A stretch of 64,000 nucleotides of DNA, from assembly GCF_013349995.1 (NCBI RefSeq), contig NZ_JABVXF010000015.1, positions 40,089-104,088 on the forward strand, given 5' to 3'. Positions 26,452-36,099 of this stretch are shown here, in pieces. The translations under genes were made by a program, and so were the position numbers. Position 1 is the first letter of the stretch; each line of letters begins with the position of its first letter. The notes beneath the pieces were generated by a model. The model was not told the DNA's origin and did no database searches. It saw nothing but the letters and a program-made list of their open reading frames with translations. The DNA comes from Pseudoalteromonas sp. 0303. Lineage in GTDB: Bacteria > Pseudomonadota > Gammaproteobacteria > Enterobacterales > Alteromonadaceae.

Positions 26452-29277
26452 CTATAACGAGTAATAGAAGCTTAGCCAAGCCCGTAAATCATTTTCAAAG
26501 TCGTCGCCTTCTACCCGGGCGACGCCAAAATCAAGGTTTACATCGTTCAAACCAGCGGGCCCCATACCAAAGCTAAAGTCACCTTGCCACTTGAGACCAT
26601 AACTTTGCGCATAGACTCGGTTATCAACTTGATGCTGTTGGTAATAAAGCCAAGGTAATGAATCTTTGTAACTAATGCCCCCGCCATAACCTTTATAGCG
26701 GTTACCTGATTGACTAATAAACGGCAACTCTGGGGCAACAACAAAGCCGCTTTGCGTGTCATTATTAATTAAGTTTGACTCATAACCGCCAAGTGCAAGA
26801 ATACTGTCATCGCGATATTGCTGTGCAAAATTAACATAAACAGGAATATCAAAAGCATAACCGCTCAATTCGGTGGCAAAGTTATAGCCTTGCCAATTAT
26901 TCGAGTTAGCATCACCGGATAACCACTGAGCACTCACAGACTGAGCAAAACCGTATCGCTGTCTATCATGTTGCCATTTTTGTTCAAGTCCAAAGGTTAA
27001 CCATTGATCATCCCCCTTACTAAAATCACTGTAGTTATAGCTCAAACTCGGTGTAATTCTAAGCTGCTGAAACTGCAACGGGTAACTCATGGCTAAATGC
27101 GCCCCAGTGTTACTTATCTTCACCGGTATTTGTGAATGGTACTGTTTTGCCGATTCAAGGTCGTAATCAAATAACAGCGCTTTAAATTTTAAATCAAACG
27201 CTGAGTACTTAGCGGCCGCGAACACCCCTTCTAATGCTTTGTCATGTAAATCAGCACTGTAGCCTGCTTGTAAATCAAGCTGCTTTAAAAAGTCGTTACT
27301 TTTGACCCCTAGGGTTAGCAGTGAAGATGATGCCGAATAATACTGAGATGCCAGCGAAAAAGTCGGCTTTTGCTGCCAAATATCATAATCGGCTGGCTCA
27401 GTTGGGCTTTGCGGGTAGATTTTCGCCTCAGGTAATACTTCGCTCGTTACCTGACCTCGTGGTGGCGCCGCACTTTTAGCAAATTCAACAACCTCTAATC
27501 CTTGTGGTTGCTCAATAAAATGCTTGATATTCGGCCCTTCTGCAGTGATCGATAAATACAAAAGTTCACCATTATTCATTGCCATTGGATGTGCAACAGC
27601 TTCTTGACCTTGCGTTAATTGGCGTAGTGAGTTGCTTTGTAGATCATAATGATATAAATCGAGAGCGGCATTTTTACCGGCAACAAAATAAAGCCCTTTG
27701 CCATTGGCTTGCCAATTAGGTTGTGACACATACTGATAGCCCTCTGGCATTGGTACAGTAAGTGATTTTTGGGATCTTAAATCTTGTATATACAACTGCC
27801 AATTAGCATTCAATGTCGCTTTTAAATAGGCAAGTTGCGTTTTATTAGGGCTTAGTGATGGATAGTCATAAACCGTTTCTAGGCTTTTCTCAAATAAAGG
27901 CGTAGCGACACCCGTATTGAGATCAAAACGCACTAGCTCCGAGAAACCATGCTTCGTTTGCTCAGCATAAACCGTTTGCCCGTTATCACTGATACTAAAG
28001 CGGCGCAGCCCTGCATGATGGCTTAATGCAGTTACTTTACCTGTATCAATATCATAGCGGTATAGATCAGAAATACCTTGAATTGAGCCTTTAGCAACAG
28101 TTGTTGTGGCGGTGAAAAACAATGTATTTTCGTCTAACCATTGCGGGTTTTTTATACCCTGCCTATTAATTTGGTGAAGCACATGTTTTTGCTTACGCTT
28201 AAAAACACCGGGGGCTTTATCTGCAATATCAGCAGGGTCATCATCGAGTAACGCTTGTTGCTGCTTCGCAAAATCATCAGCAGCCTGTTGATTGTCATCA
28301 GTGCTATAAATGACTAAGCGGGTTTCGTCATCTTTGTTGCGCTCAACAATGGCAAGCTTACTGTTATCTAAACTTAAAACAGGGTTCGAGGCGTATAGAT
28401 CAAGATCCAACCAAAGCTTACTTGTAAGTGTTTGCTCACTTACCTCTTTAGCCATTGCTTCATAAGTATATTCTGCAATAAAGCGGCGGTAGAGGCGTTC
28501 AGGTGAATCGCCAAATACTCCGCTAAAGGCCTCATTAAAATCACGCGCTTTAACCGCTTGCATGCGCGTCCAAACTGCATCAAGGGTTTGCGCTGAATAG
28601 TTCTCTTCCAGCCAAGCAAGAAAGCGAGATCCCATTAAATACGCCATTGAGCCAGCTAAATAGCCCCCTTCGGTACTACTTAATTGGCTATATTGTGGCA
28701 ATGCACCTTGCTGGGCAAATTCAACCAGTATTGCCTCTGAAAGGTTATCGTATAAACGACCCCGCCCTGTCATTTTCGACTCCAGCAGCGTTGCATACCC
28801 TTCAGCAGCCCAGCGCGGCATTTCGCCTTCAACTAAGTCGTAAATATCCCAACTATTACGAATAGCTTGGCGCACGTCACTTCGAGTAGGCTGAGCAAGG
28901 TGCACCAAATGAATATATTCGTGCAAAATTAATAACTGCTGCCAACCATCGGTGTTAGAAATCACCGTGTCAGATTGTGGAGGCGTGGTAAACAAAGCCA
29001 TTAGAGGTTTGTTAGTCACCGGCAAAGCAAAGCCATTGGAGGCGTTAAATGGGTCAAAAACCAAAACATCGACCACTTCATCAAGAGCACGGTTTTGCTG
29101 TTTTAGTACCTTATCGCGAACAATTTCAAGCTCTGTTGCCGCTGAACGGGCCCATTGCTGATTCTCAGTACTAAAATGCACATTAAAGTGCTCGGTATGA
29201 ATAGTTTGCCAAGTCTCTTGGCTTGAAGCGTGGCTAGCAGCAAGTAATGCCACAGTTAACAGGGCTTTTTTCATCAC
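26452..29277 (-). CDS. large exported HExxH / TolB-like propeller protein with probable outer-membrane barrel
   Basis: A 941-residue exported protein (signal peptide cleaved near ASS, about residue 19). Residues about 20-270 look like a gluzincin-type metallopeptidase: LLILHEYIHLVHL supplies HExxH near residue 116, and a downstream Glu-rich EGYATLLESKM may supply the third ligand. Residues about 300-590 hold PD40/TolB-type propeller blades (YDYPSLSPNKTQLAYLK, VSQPNWQANGKGLYFVAG). From about 640 to the end, alternating aromatic strands suggest a beta-barrel, as in surface-antigen-like proteins. The combination is recognisable but I cannot name a characterised member. Start ATG with AAGGATT upstream. 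Confidence 0.75.
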   Translation of the reverse strand: MMKKALLTVALLAASHASSQETWQTIHTEHFNVHFSTENQQWARSAATELEIVRDKVLKQQNRALDEVVDVLVFDPFNASNGFALPVTNKPLMALFTTPPQSDTVISNTDGWQQLLILHEYIHLVHLAQPTRSDVRQAIRNSWDIYDLVEGEMPRWAAEGYATLLESKMTGRGRLYDNLSEAILVEFAQQGALPQYSQLSSTEGGYLAGSMAYLMGSRFLAWLEENYSAQTLDAVWTRMQAVKARDFNEAFSGVFGDSPERLYRRFIAEYTYEAMAKEVSEQTLTSKLWLDLDLYASNPVLSLDNSKLAIVERNKDDETRLVIYSTDDNQQAADDFAKQQQALLDDDPADIADKAPGVFKRKQKHVLHQINRQGIKNPQWLDENTLFFTATTTVAKGSIQGISDLYRYDIDTGKVTALSHHAGLRRFSISDNGQTVYAEQTKHGFSELVRFDLNTGVATPLFEKSLETVYDYPSLSPNKTQLAYLKATLNANWQLYIQDLRSQKSLTVPMPEGYQYVSQPNWQANGKGLYFVAGKNAALDLYHYDLQSNSLRQLTQGQEAVAHPMAMNNGELLYLSITAEGPNIKHFIEQPQGLEVVEFAKSAAPPRGQVTSEVLPEAKIYPQSPTEPADYDIWQQKPTFSLASQYYSASSSLLTLGVKSNDFLKQLDLQAGYSADLHDKALEGVFAAAKYSAFDLKFKALLFDYDLESAKQYHSQIPVKISNTGAHLAMSYPLQFQQLRITPSLSYNYSDFSKGDDQWLTFGLEQKWQHDRQRYGFAQSVSAQWLSGDANSNNWQGYNFATELSGYAFDIPVYVNFAQQYRDDSILALGGYESNLINNDTQSGFVVAPELPFISQSGNRYKGYGGGISYKDSLPWLYYQQHQVDNRVYAQSYGLKWQGDFSFGMGPAGLNDVNLDFGVARVEGDDFENDLRAWLSFYYSL

Positions 29278-29380
29278 AATCCTTGATTAGCAAGTTGCTT
29301 AATTTAAGAATTAGTATGCGATGCTTTTTTAAAAGGCTGAAGTTAAAAAGTGTAAGAAATTACTCGATTTTTAGCGGTTG

Positions 29381-29648
29381 TAGGGCGTGTTGACCCTTGT
29401 TGATTGAAATTTGTTCACTCTAGGGGCGATTTAATCGCGGCGCGAGATTTGTAACCTAGTGGGCTAAGTAAAAATCGAGCAACAAAGAGTTAATCGCCCC
29501 TAGGAAGAACCCGGAGGGCAGCGCGTGTTTGGCATTAATGCTGCGTTATCGCCTATTTATGTGGAACAACCACACTACATAGGCTCTGCCTTGCCTAAAT
29601 ACCAAACACACTGCTGCAAAATTAATCATAAAGGGTCAGCACGCCCTA
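29381..29648. mobile_element. MITE-like non-coding element, copy 2
   Basis: Second copy of the element at 12086-12354, same orientation, core 29383-29646 (264 bp, one base shorter). Its terminal inverted repeats match better than those of copy 1: GGGCGTGTTGACCC and GGGTCAGCACGCCC, with TA outside each end. The internal inverted repeats are conserved. It lies between the start of the metallopeptidase-like gene and the 3' end of a small membrane-protein gene, whose final codons it supplies. Confidence 0.82.
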
Positions 29649-29865
29649 GACCTAGTAATTGATAAATAATAAAAATAGTCACGGCAAACATCAGGCTACT
29701 TCTTAATGCACCGAGCCCCGCAATGACTAAAGCAGCGGTTACGAGTAAAGCAATTGCTGTAACGGCAACACTCACACATAAGCCCTTACACTCCTGCTGC
29801 GAACGTGCATAACAAAGTAAGGCAACAACACCTGAAATAGCTAAAATAGGTAGTAAATAAATCAT
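29626..29865 (-). CDS. small hypothetical membrane protein ending inside repeat element copy 2
   Basis: A 79-residue ORF, almost entirely hydrophobic, with two or three predicted helices (about 3-20, 29-50, 53-72) and a Cys pair (QECKGLC). I recognise no family. Its last seven codons (Leu-Gly-Arg-Ala-Asp-Pro-Leu) and the stop lie in the terminal repeat of the element, so the original gene may have been longer. The start ATG has only a weak ribosome site. It could be a real small protein or the remnant of one. Confidence 0.5.
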   Translation of the reverse strand: MIYLLPILAISGVVALLCYARSQQECKGLCVSVAVTAIALLVTAALVIAGLGALRSSLMFAVTIFIIYQLLGLGRADPL

Positions 29866-29944
29866 TGCGCACCCGTGATTATTGACGTTGCGCTAGTATA
29901 CCTCAATATTAAAACGAATCAATGATATTGAGAATTATTTTTAT

Positions 29945-31477
29945 TTAAAACCAGTTCCGCTCAACGCCTTCTATTTCATGTAGGGCGAAATCAGCAAACT
30001 GCTCAGCCAGTTCCGCTTTTAAGTAAGGCATTGATACATAACCAGAAGGCAGTTGTATATACAAGCTTTTAAGCTGTGATCGGCGCATTAAATAAGTGCT
30101 TATTGTGGTGACGCTTTGTGCTTTATAGATTTCAAAAACACGATACTGCACACCTAGCATGCCGGTTTTAAATACGGCAAAAAAACGGCCGTCATGTTGA
30201 TACATAGCCAAACCCGTTTTTTGATAATTCAAAAACACACCGATCATCAAAACTAAGCCCACGACAATGCTCCACAGCATCGTAGCAGTATCAAATAAGG
30301 CGTTGAAAATTAAAGCAGAGAATACAGTAGGTAGGATCACATAGAAAAACGTATTTTTATAAAGTAAAGCTCGCTCAGGCTTAATAAAGTTAAGCTCTGT
30401 TAAATCAACAAACCATGGAAATAACCAGCCACACACGGCTTGCACTTGCTCTTTAGTGATTACTGGCATCACTAACGTTTGTTTATTTTTATGTGCCGCA
30501 ACCCCAGCAGCCATACCACCACTACTCACTTGTGGGCAAATTAAGGTATAGCGATTAAGGAGCCTAGCAATAATATTTTGTTTGATTTGCACACTTTGAA
30601 TTTTCGACACGCTGATCGAGAGTTGCTGGCGCTCAAATAAACCTGCCACACGCTTAAACTTATCGTCCTGAAAATACAGCTGAAAGTTAAAAAAGCGCAC
30701 TAAGGCCATGACAACAGAAAGTAAAATGGCACATAAAACAATGGCAACAACCATAATTAACACAGCGATTGCAGCTGCGCTGCCAACAAAAGCAGCTTGC
30801 TCATTCAGTATGGCCTCTAGGCGGTTTATGATAGTTTTTTCGAGGTACTCAAAAATCACATTCATAAATGGAGCAAGTGCGGCCAATGCCAATATTGCCA
30901 TGTTCGACATCAAACCAAACTTAGCAATTTCAGCATTGCTGATCGTTAAGGTTTTCGGCGTATCTGCTGCTTCGCTCTGCTCAACAGGTAGCTGCTCTTG
31001 CTGTTGTAACTGAGCCTTAAATTCCATAACTTGTTCACGAACTTGCTCAGCATAGCTAAGCTTTACTCCCGGGATAACAGCTTCTTGAGCACTACTACCG
31101 GCAGCATCGAAAATACAATTAACCAAATTAACCGGCTGAAAATAAAAAGGCTCGGCAATGTTTACGTTCTGTACTCGAGCAAATTTTAGGGTTAGCCGCT
31201 CTTTTTTGAATACCCCTTTATTGAGCAGTATTTCGTGACCATCTGTTATGCGGTATTTAAAATTACGATAATAAGCAAAGGCATACAGCACTAAAACTAA
31301 AGAGGCTACGGCAACAGCTATTTGCCCCCAAAACAGCTTTTGCTCAACTTGCGTAACAAATAACACCAAAATTGGCAGTAAATTAAGTAGCCCATCTTTT
31401 ATGAAACGCAGTGCAAAGTGAACAATAAAATACAGTAGCGCCCATGGCGACACGCGTTGCCATTGTTGATCACTCAT
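29945..31477 (-). CDS. bacterial PH domain membrane protein, YdbT-like
   Basis: A 510-residue membrane protein with at least two bPH2 (DUF304-type) domains. Each follows a pair of helices: the first contains NKGVFKKERLTLKFARVQNV, a second FERQQLSISVSKIQSVQIKQ, and a third degenerate one lies near the C-terminus (GMLGVQYRVFEIYKAQSVTT). This is the YdbT layout. Possible starts are ATG at 31477 or 31489, or further upstream; the 31477 start overlaps the preceding ydbS-like gene by eight bases, indicating translational coupling. Members are uncharacterised apart from links to envelope homeostasis in a few bacteria. Confidence 0.85.
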   Translation of the reverse strand: MSDQQWQRVSPWALLYFIVHFALRFIKDGLLNLLPILVLFVTQVEQKLFWGQIAVAVASLVLVLYAFAYYRNFKYRITDGHEILLNKGVFKKERLTLKFARVQNVNIAEPFYFQPVNLVNCIFDAAGSSAQEAVIPGVKLSYAEQVREQVMEFKAQLQQQEQLPVEQSEAADTPKTLTISNAEIAKFGLMSNMAILALAALAPFMNVIFEYLEKTIINRLEAILNEQAAFVGSAAAIAVLIMVVAIVLCAILLSVVMALVRFFNFQLYFQDDKFKRVAGLFERQQLSISVSKIQSVQIKQNIIARLLNRYTLICPQVSSGGMAAGVAAHKNKQTLVMPVITKEQVQAVCGWLFPWFVDLTELNFIKPERALLYKNTFFYVILPTVFSALIFNALFDTATMLWSIVVGLVLMIGVFLNYQKTGLAMYQHDGRFFAVFKTGMLGVQYRVFEIYKAQSVTTISTYLMRRSQLKSLYIQLPSGYVSMPYLKAELAEQFADFALHEIEGVERNWF

Positions 31478-32003
31478 CGGCAAGCTCATTTTCTTGAGTT
31501 GCTGCATTATCACCATAACTTTGCACGAACTGGCGAACATCATTGCATTGTTCGTCAGTTAACCCACTGATATGTAAATCAGCACTCATGCCACCCGCAC
31601 TGTAAAGCCTGAGTGTTGCGAGTCCTAACTTTCGCTCAATTGGGCCGCGATGAATTTCGGTGTGTTGCACGCGAGAAATAGGCAATAAAGTGATTTGTTG
31701 CCAAATTAAACCTCGCTTAAAGGCAATATCATGCTCTCTTACTGCCACCCCTTTAGCGCGAACGCTGTAAAGGTTGAAAACCATCGACAGTATTACCAAC
31801 AATGGCAAAACCAAAAGCCAAGGTGTAGTAATGGCTTCGCTAATGGCTGGATTAAAGTGCCGTACTGCAATGATCACGGCCATTAAAGGCACGTAAAATA
31901 ACAACCAATTTAGTTGTACATGCCATATCGCATTATCAGCAAGTGGTTGGAATTGAATAGTTTGATGCTTTGGAAGGGTTTCTATTTGTTGATTACTAAA
32001 CAC
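31470..32003 (-). CDS. bacterial PH domain membrane protein, YdbS-like
   Basis: A 177-residue protein with two N-terminal helices (about 30-75) and one bPH2 domain (IAFKRGLIWQQITLLPISRVQHTEI, then GPIERKLGLATLRLYSAGG). It is the usual YdbS partner of the YdbT-like protein encoded immediately downstream and overlapping it. The start is GTG with AAGGA six bases upstream. Function of the pair is not established. Confidence 0.87.
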   Translation of the reverse strand: MFSNQQIETLPKHQTIQFQPLADNAIWHVQLNWLLFYVPLMAVIIAVRHFNPAISEAITTPWLLVLPLLVILSMVFNLYSVRAKGVAVREHDIAFKRGLIWQQITLLPISRVQHTEIHRGPIERKLGLATLRLYSAGGMSADLHISGLTDEQCNDVRQFVQSYGDNAATQENELADE

Positions 32004-32071
32004 GGTAATTCCTTGTAAAGGCCAGCGGTGCCGGCCTTACGTGCTAACACTGAGTTTTTATATGTTATAAA

Positions 32072-32923
32072 TTATACCCAGCGTAGTTTTGTTGCAAGTG
32101 TGTGGCTTGCTCCTGGTGCAAGTTCAACACTATCATCAAGGACATTAGCCGCTTCTAAGCACAGCATGACGTGGTATTCGTCATCAGCAAAATTAGAAAG
32201 ACGTTTTGATTTATCAATCCATGGGTTCCAAAGTACACAGGATGTTGAGTTTTCGCGACCTACTTCAATAATGCCATCAGGTGTAATGATACGTTGAGTG
32301 TCTTTTGCTTCGGTGTAAACCATGTCTATTTCACGTGCAAACGACACTAACTCATTTTGCTCAAATGGACCTTCAGCAAATTCAATGTATTTGGCGCCTT
32401 GTAGACCATCTACTTTTGTTTCTTCAATTGCTGGTGTTGGGAAGTACGTGTGCAGTGCTTGAGTAAACTGTACAGTTTGGTTATCTAAGTTCGTGGTTGT
32501 TAAACGCATCTCTAAGCTAGAGGTTAAAATAAACTCAGCCAATAACTTAGTTTTATAAGGCCAATACTTTTCATCAACTTGCGTCATCGGCAATGACAAG
32601 CTGATATAAATAGAATCGTCTTGTTCTTTCACTTCTTCTGCGCGCCATAAACTTGTGCGAGCAACACCATGAGCTGGCCAGCCTTCATGTTGGCTTACTC
32701 CGAACCATGGCCAACAAATCGGAATACCGCCTCGCACACCTTTGCCTTCTTGGTAATCTTCTAATTCTGAGACCCATAATAGTGGCTTTTTATCGGTTGG
32801 CGTGAACTCAGTGATCTGCGCACCTTGCAGAAAAATAGTTGCGCTACAAAACTCACTAGCAACTTTAATAAATTCAAGCCCGGTTTCACTTTGCTCAATC
32901 GTAACTGATGGCGATAACTTCAT
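32072..32923 (-). CDS. D-hexose-6-phosphate mutarotase-like protein (aldose 1-epimerase family)
   Basis: A 283-residue cytoplasmic protein of the aldose-1-epimerase fold, YeaD-like branch. Visible family features are GAQITEFTPTDKKPLLWVSE, GVRGGIPICWPWFG with HGVARTSLW, and HTYFPT. Members interconvert anomers of hexose 6-phosphates. The ATG at 32923 has GGGACGA a few bases upstream, whereas the alternative at 32935 has none, so I take the shorter form. Downstream lies the ydbS-like gene, about 70 bases further on. It is far from the arabinose genes and not obviously part of them. Confidence 0.88.
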   Translation of the reverse strand: MKLSPSVTIEQSETGLEFIKVASEFCSATIFLQGAQITEFTPTDKKPLLWVSELEDYQEGKGVRGGIPICWPWFGVSQHEGWPAHGVARTSLWRAEEVKEQDDSIYISLSLPMTQVDEKYWPYKTKLLAEFILTSSLEMRLTTTNLDNQTVQFTQALHTYFPTPAIEETKVDGLQGAKYIEFAEGPFEQNELVSFAREIDMVYTEAKDTQRIITPDGIIEVGRENSTSCVLWNPWIDKSKRLSNFADDEYHVMLCLEAANVLDDSVELAPGASHTLATKLRWV

Positions 32924-33252
32924 AATTCGTCCCATTTAATGAAAGAAAAATCCACCTTACCCAATGCAGTGGCTTTTAGTAAATAATATTTAGTTATTTG
33001 TATAAATTGTTTTACTACAAAGTGATGGTGTCACCTCGTAGTTGCATTTTAAGTGTTAACAACAATTACTCCATCTAAATTTTAACTTTTGCTTTTTAAT
33101 TTCTGCTCTAATTAATCAACAAGCACGATATCAACCATTATGGCCGCAATTTATAAGCTAAATAGTTATTATTTATTTGAACTCAATTTATTAGATGTGT
33201 AATATTTTGCGATTGCGGTTGTTCCACGCCGCCTTATTTAAGAGACAGAAAC
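32924..33252. other. intergenic region between mutarotase and MarR genes
   Basis: About 330 AT-rich bases separating divergent genes. I see no ORF with family resemblance, no strong hairpin and no recognisable operator; it should contain promoters for both neighbours. Confidence 0.5.
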
Positions 33253-33738
33253 ATGCAAAAGTATGACGAGCTACTAGTGTCGCTGCGCAAAGTGATCAGA
33301 GCCATCGACCTTCATTCAAAACAGCTCAACAAAACCTCTGGCTTAACAGGCCCACAATTACTGATTATGAACGAGGTTGCACAAACCGATGGCATCACCG
33401 CTAGTCGTATTGCACAAAATGTAAACCTAAGCCCGGCGACGGTTACCAATATCTTAGACCGTATAGAAAACCGTAACCTGATCACCCGTGTACGTAGCCA
33501 ATTAGATAAACGCCGAGTTAGTTTGCATCTCACAGAAGCGGGTAAACAGCTACTAGATCAAGCACCTCAGCCTCTGCAAGAACACTTCATTGAAAAGTTC
33601 TCAGCACTCGATGAATGGGAGCAAAGCTTACTACTTTCATCAATGCAACGTATTGCCGCAATGATGGATGCAGATCAGCTTGATGCTTCACCTCTGCTGG
33701 AAGTTGGCGCAATCACCAAGACATTAGAACCACAGTAA
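33253..33738 (+). CDS. MarR family transcriptional regulator
   Basis: A 161-residue winged-helix regulator with the MarR layout: helix HSKQLNKTSGLTGPQLLIMN, recognition region ITASRIAQNVNLSPATVTNI followed by LDRIENRNLITRV, and the wing DKRRVSLHLTEAGKQLL. It binds DNA as a dimer; the effector and targets are unknown. A porin gene starts about 105 bases downstream on the same strand and may be a target or simply a neighbour. Confidence 0.93.
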   Translation: MQKYDELLVSLRKVIRAIDLHSKQLNKTSGLTGPQLLIMNEVAQTDGITASRIAQNVNLSPATVTNILDRIENRNLITRVRSQLDKRRVSLHLTEAGKQLLDQAPQPLQEHFIEKFSALDEWEQSLLLSSMQRIAAMMDADQLDASPLLEVGAITKTLEPQ

Positions 33739-33843
33739 AAATTAAAACTGATTGATTAATATTAATTTTCTGTGTCTAGTCTTGGGTTCAGCATGATTAT
33801 CAACTATGCTTGGTAGTACCCATTCCAACACTAGCGAAAATTC

Positions 33844-35163
33844 ATGCTTAAACTATCAAAGTTAGCCCTCGCAATAGCCTTGGGCACAACTTCAAGTCTT
33901 AGTCAGGCATCTGAAATTGATGACCTTCAAAAGCAGCTGCAATTGCTGAAACAGCAAATGCAGCAACTGCAAAGCAAACTTGATGCTGCCGAAGAAAAAT
34001 CGCAACAACAAGCCGAAAAACAAGCGCAAATTGATGCACAAGTAGCAAAGCAACAGAAGCAACTTGAGCAGCAAACAGCAGCTGTTGAAGCTCCTAAAAA
34101 AGAATCTGGCATTAAGGTCGGGGGTGCAGTACGTACCAACTTCAGCCATACATCTTATAACGATGGTAATAAAAACCGCGGTGGTGACTTCGATTTTGAC
34201 ATCTTCAGGCTAAATTTTGCAGGCGATGTCGGTGATGTACAGCTTAACGCTGAGATCCGTTTTTTCGATTACATGACTGCTGTTAAGTATGCCTACGCAG
34301 CTTATGACTTTGCCGAAGACTGGCAAGTGCAGGCAGGTATTACCAAAGTGCCTTTTGGTAACTGGCCTTATAATTCACACAACTACTTCTTTGGCACCAC
34401 TTACTATATTGGTCTTGAAGATGACCACGATCTGGGTGTGCTATTCAAGCGCAAAATTGCTGACAACTGGCAAATTGATCTGGGCTTTTTCAAAAATGAT
34501 GAGCTAGGTGGTGTTGATGGTTACGTAAGCGACAGAAGCGACCGCTACTCATATGATGTTGTTGGTTTCCGCTCTGCAGATGAAGGTGTTTATGCCGAAC
34601 CAACCAATGCGATTGGTGAGTACAACACCTTCTCTGGTCGTTATGGTTATCACTTTGAGCATGACGGCGGCACCACCGAGCTCGGTGTTTCTGCGTTATC
34701 GGGTGGCTTACATGACGGCGAAGATAAAGCCGGCGATTACTACGCTTGGGCTGTGCACTTAAACAGTACTATTGGTCCATGGAATTTCCAGCTCCAGCAC
34801 GGTGAATATAACTACGATATCGACAACGTCGACCGTATGGCCGTGGGTGCTTATGCGTTTTACGATAGTATTGCCGCAGAAGCGACCATGACTAATGCTA
34901 ATATAGCTTACAGCCTGCCTGTAGAGTGGGGCCCGGTCACTAACCTGCAGTTTTATAATGACTACGGCATCATTTATGACAAGTCAGATAACAGCGAAGA
35001 TACATGGATGAATGTAACCGGTGTATCTGTTGCCGCAGGTGGCTTATTCACTTACTTTGATTTTGTACAAGCGAAAAACCAACCATTTGTTGGTGGTTCA
35101 ATTGCTGGCGACAGCGACGAGACTGAAACCCGCTTCAATATCAATATAGGTTATTACTTCTAA
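33844..35163 (+). CDS. outer-membrane porin with N-terminal coiled coil
   Basis: A 439-residue outer-membrane protein. The signal peptide ends at LSQA (about residue 22). A coiled coil rich in Gln, Leu and Lys (about 24-85) is followed by a beta-barrel with alternating strands (GGAVRTNFSHTSY, FDFDIFRLNFAGDVGDVQL, WQVQAGITKVPFG), and the sequence ends in Tyr-Tyr-Phe, the usual OMP C-terminus. It resembles porins with an OprP-like or DcaP-like coiled-coil head. The transported solute is unknown. A strong terminator follows. Confidence 0.87.
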   Translation: MLKLSKLALAIALGTTSSLSQASEIDDLQKQLQLLKQQMQQLQSKLDAAEEKSQQQAEKQAQIDAQVAKQQKQLEQQTAAVEAPKKESGIKVGGAVRTNFSHTSYNDGNKNRGGDFDFDIFRLNFAGDVGDVQLNAEIRFFDYMTAVKYAYAAYDFAEDWQVQAGITKVPFGNWPYNSHNYFFGTTYYIGLEDDHDLGVLFKRKIADNWQIDLGFFKNDELGGVDGYVSDRSDRYSYDVVGFRSADEGVYAEPTNAIGEYNTFSGRYGYHFEHDGGTTELGVSALSGGLHDGEDKAGDYYAWAVHLNSTIGPWNFQLQHGEYNYDIDNVDRMAVGAYAFYDSIAAEATMTNANIAYSLPVEWGPVTNLQFYNDYGIIYDKSDNSEDTWMNVTGVSVAAGGLFTYFDFVQAKNQPFVGGSIAGDSDETETRFNINIGYYF

Positions 35164-35182
35164 GATACGCTTAATTAAGTGA

Positions 35183-35211
35183 AAGCAAGGAGCTGGCCTC
35201 CTTGCTTTTTT
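35183..35211 (+). terminator. intrinsic terminator after the porin gene
   Basis: GCAAGGAG and CTCCTTGC form an eight-base stem followed by six T residues, 20 bases past the stop codon. Confidence 0.92.
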
Positions 35212-35355
35212 ATTTACTCGAAACCACACAACAACCTCACGCTACCCTTAACGTTCATTCATTACTAGCAAACTTCTTACTTCACTCCCAAGTAGTCCAC
35301 TATGCTTAAGGCTAAGGTCCGATCTGTACCTTTAGTAAAAACATTTTCTGGCTAT

Positions 35356-35374
35356 ACAAATGAAAATCATTATT
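35356..35374 (+). promoter_or_regulatory. Fur-box-like site upstream of heme oxygenase
   Basis: ACAAATGAAAATCATTATT matches the 19-base E. coli Fur consensus at 14 positions by hand alignment. It lies about 145 bases before the heme oxygenase start, implying iron-repressed transcription. Confidence 0.7.
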
Positions 35375-35520
35375 ATATAGCACCATTCTAAGCCCGATTT
35401 ATTGTTAAAAGCTGTATAGCAGCTTTGCTTGATTATCACTTAGAAATTATGGGTATAACCCTATGACAACATCAACTACCCCGTGCATTTACTCTAAAGA
35501 CGTTGCTGAGGACCCTATTC

Positions 35521-36099
35521 ATGCCAATACTCGAGCTACTTTCTCGAGCTGAAAAGCTAAAACAAGCGATAAGCATCATAACCGATGATATTGATCATCA
35601 TTTATTAGCGCTAGCGCCTAGTGCTGATTTAGATAACTATAAAAAGTTTTTAACCTTACAGTATGCCTACCAGTTAGAATTAAAAGGCCTCTACGAGCAT
35701 GCTGGTTTACATCAATATATAGATAACTTACATGATCGTACGCGATTATCTTTAATCAAGCAGGACTTAGACGATTTAAAGCACCCATTACCAAATCATC
35801 AACAGTACCCCTGCCGCTTTCAAAATGCCGACTTTGCCTATGTACTTGGTTGGCTGTATGTAATTGAAGGAGCGCAATTTTCTGCAGCTACATTAGGCAA
35901 ACAGGTAGAAGCTGAGCTAAAGTTAAATAATCAACGTGGTGCACGCTACCTTGCTAAAGCAAGTGAATACTCTAAAGACTGTCAACTAAATCATCTTATT
36001 GATAACCTTGAGCTCTGTGAACAGCAACAAGCCACCTTGATAGAGGGTGCCGAGCAAGCACTGCAACGATTTAAGTTTTATCAGGCCCAACTTTATTGA
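35521..36099 (+). CDS. heme oxygenase-like protein (biliverdin-producing family)
   Basis: A 192-residue cytoplasmic helical protein resembling bacterial heme oxygenases of the BphO/HmuO type, which open heme to biliverdin, CO and iron. The distal-helix signature YVLGWLYVIEGAQFSAATLG is clear; a possible proximal His is in the N-terminal DIDHHLLAL. The ORF opens at a TTG at 35503, but GAGGA at 35508-35512 lies eight bases before the ATG at 35521. A Fur-box-like site upstream and the overlapping ybaN-like gene support a role in obtaining iron from heme. No bacteriophytochrome gene is nearby. Confidence 0.85.
   Translation: MPILELLSRAEKLKQAISIITDDIDHHLLALAPSADLDNYKKFLTLQYAYQLELKGLYEHAGLHQYIDNLHDRTRLSLIKQDLDDLKHPLPNHQQYPCRFQNADFAYVLGWLYVIEGAQFSAATLGKQVEAELKLNNQRGARYLAKASEYSKDCQLNHLIDNLELCEQQQATLIEGAEQALQRFKFYQAQLY

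Noticed and set aside
35503..35520. TTG start for the heme oxygenase gene
   Set aside because: GAGGA is correctly spaced for the ATG at 35521 and overlaps the extra codons.
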